Shown: in pieces, positions 5,420-5,605 of the stretch
Layout of the letters: every line of letters begins with the position of its first letter
Numbering within the stretch: the stretch's first letter is position 1
Assembly (NCBI GenBank): GCA_019747615.1
Contig: JAIEQQ010000068.1
Span: 1-5,605 of the forward strand
DNA: 5,605 nucleotides
Direction: 5' to 3'
Source of the DNA: Phycisphaerales bacterium
Lineage (GTDB): Bacteria; Planctomycetota; Phycisphaerae; Phycisphaerales; UBA1924
Made by a program: the position numbers and the translations under genes
The notes under the pieces: generated by a model
Database searches by the model: none
What the model was told of the DNA's origin: nothing
Seen by the model: only the letters and a program-made list of their open reading frames with translations

Positions 5420-5605
5420 TCACGAGCCTTTGGGCTTCGGCGGCTTGCCCGTGCGGAACTGCTTCATCATGTTCTGGAGGTTCTTCAGCGCGCCGGCGTT
5501 GCTGGGGCGTTTGGGTTGTGGCGGCCGCGGCGGGAGTGCGGGGGTCCGCGCGGAAGCCGGCGCGGGCGCACTCGGCTTTGCCAGCGGGCGGATCGCGTTG
5601 CCTTG
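5420..5605 (-). CDS. C-terminal end of an unrecognised Pro/Ala-rich, basic protein (partial)
   Basis: An open frame enters from the right edge and ends at TGA (5422-5420), giving the last 61 residues. About 35 residues are low-complexity Pro/Ala/Arg (for example PSAPAPASARTPALPPRPPQ). They are followed by NAGALKNLQNMMKQF, which can form a short amphipathic helix, and end in the basic tail RTGKPPKPKGS. The frame holds no stop for its full 186 nt, its residue pattern is a coherent linker, helix and tail, and it lies convergent to the HD-GYP gene. The body of the protein is outside the window. I do not recognise the family; a disordered linker carrying a short binding helix at the C-terminus is all that can be said. 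Confidence 0.6.
   Translation of the reverse strand, partial: QGNAIRPLAKPSAPAPASARTPALPPRPPQPKRPSNAGALKNLQNMMKQFRTGKPPKPKGS

Overview
The window is GC-rich DNA densely packed with genes. It carries two partial genes at its edges and four complete genes between them, on alternating strands. I see no tRNA, rRNA, CRISPR array, insertion sequence or phage gene. The origin is inferred, not proven: the high GC, the scarcity of Shine-Dalgarno sequences before several starts, and an HD-GYP protein with a degenerate HD pair would all fit a planctomycete (Phycisphaerae-like) chromosome.

Layout from left to right. Positions 1-293 (minus) hold the N-terminal part of a dicarboxylate/amino acid:cation symporter. 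A divergent intergenic region of about 160 bp follows. Positions 453-767 (plus) encode a small DUF1232 (YkvA-like) membrane protein. Convergent to it, 823-3114 (minus) encodes a complete polyphosphate kinase, Ppk1, with both catalytic histidines. Only 41 bp upstream of ppk1 on the same strand lies a 6-pyruvoyl-tetrahydropterin synthase/QueD-family gene (3156-3602), so the two may be co-transcribed. The short gap between them holds an unusual G11-T-G6 tract on the coding strand. A 118-bp divergent region follows, with a hairpin abutting the pterin-synthase start codon and a 16-bp imperfect direct repeat running into the ribosome binding site of the next gene. That gene, 3721-5334 (plus), encodes a 537-residue HD-GYP-type protein that probably starts at TTG. 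The window ends with the C-terminal tail of an unrecognised Pro/Ala-rich, basic protein on the minus strand (5420-5605).

The genes do not form one obvious pathway. Ppk1 (polyphosphate storage and stringent responses) and an HD-GYP protein (cyclic-di-GMP turnover or sensing) are both signalling or stress functions, but the sequence gives no direct functional link. The most interesting points are two proteins whose active-site motifs depart from the textbook form. The HD-GYP protein has Cys-Asp in place of His-Asp. The pterin synthase lacks the catalytic Cys of QueD but has the Glu of the ExxHGH motif, which points to a folate-pathway (PTPS-III-like) role. I found no convincing multi-gene novel system.
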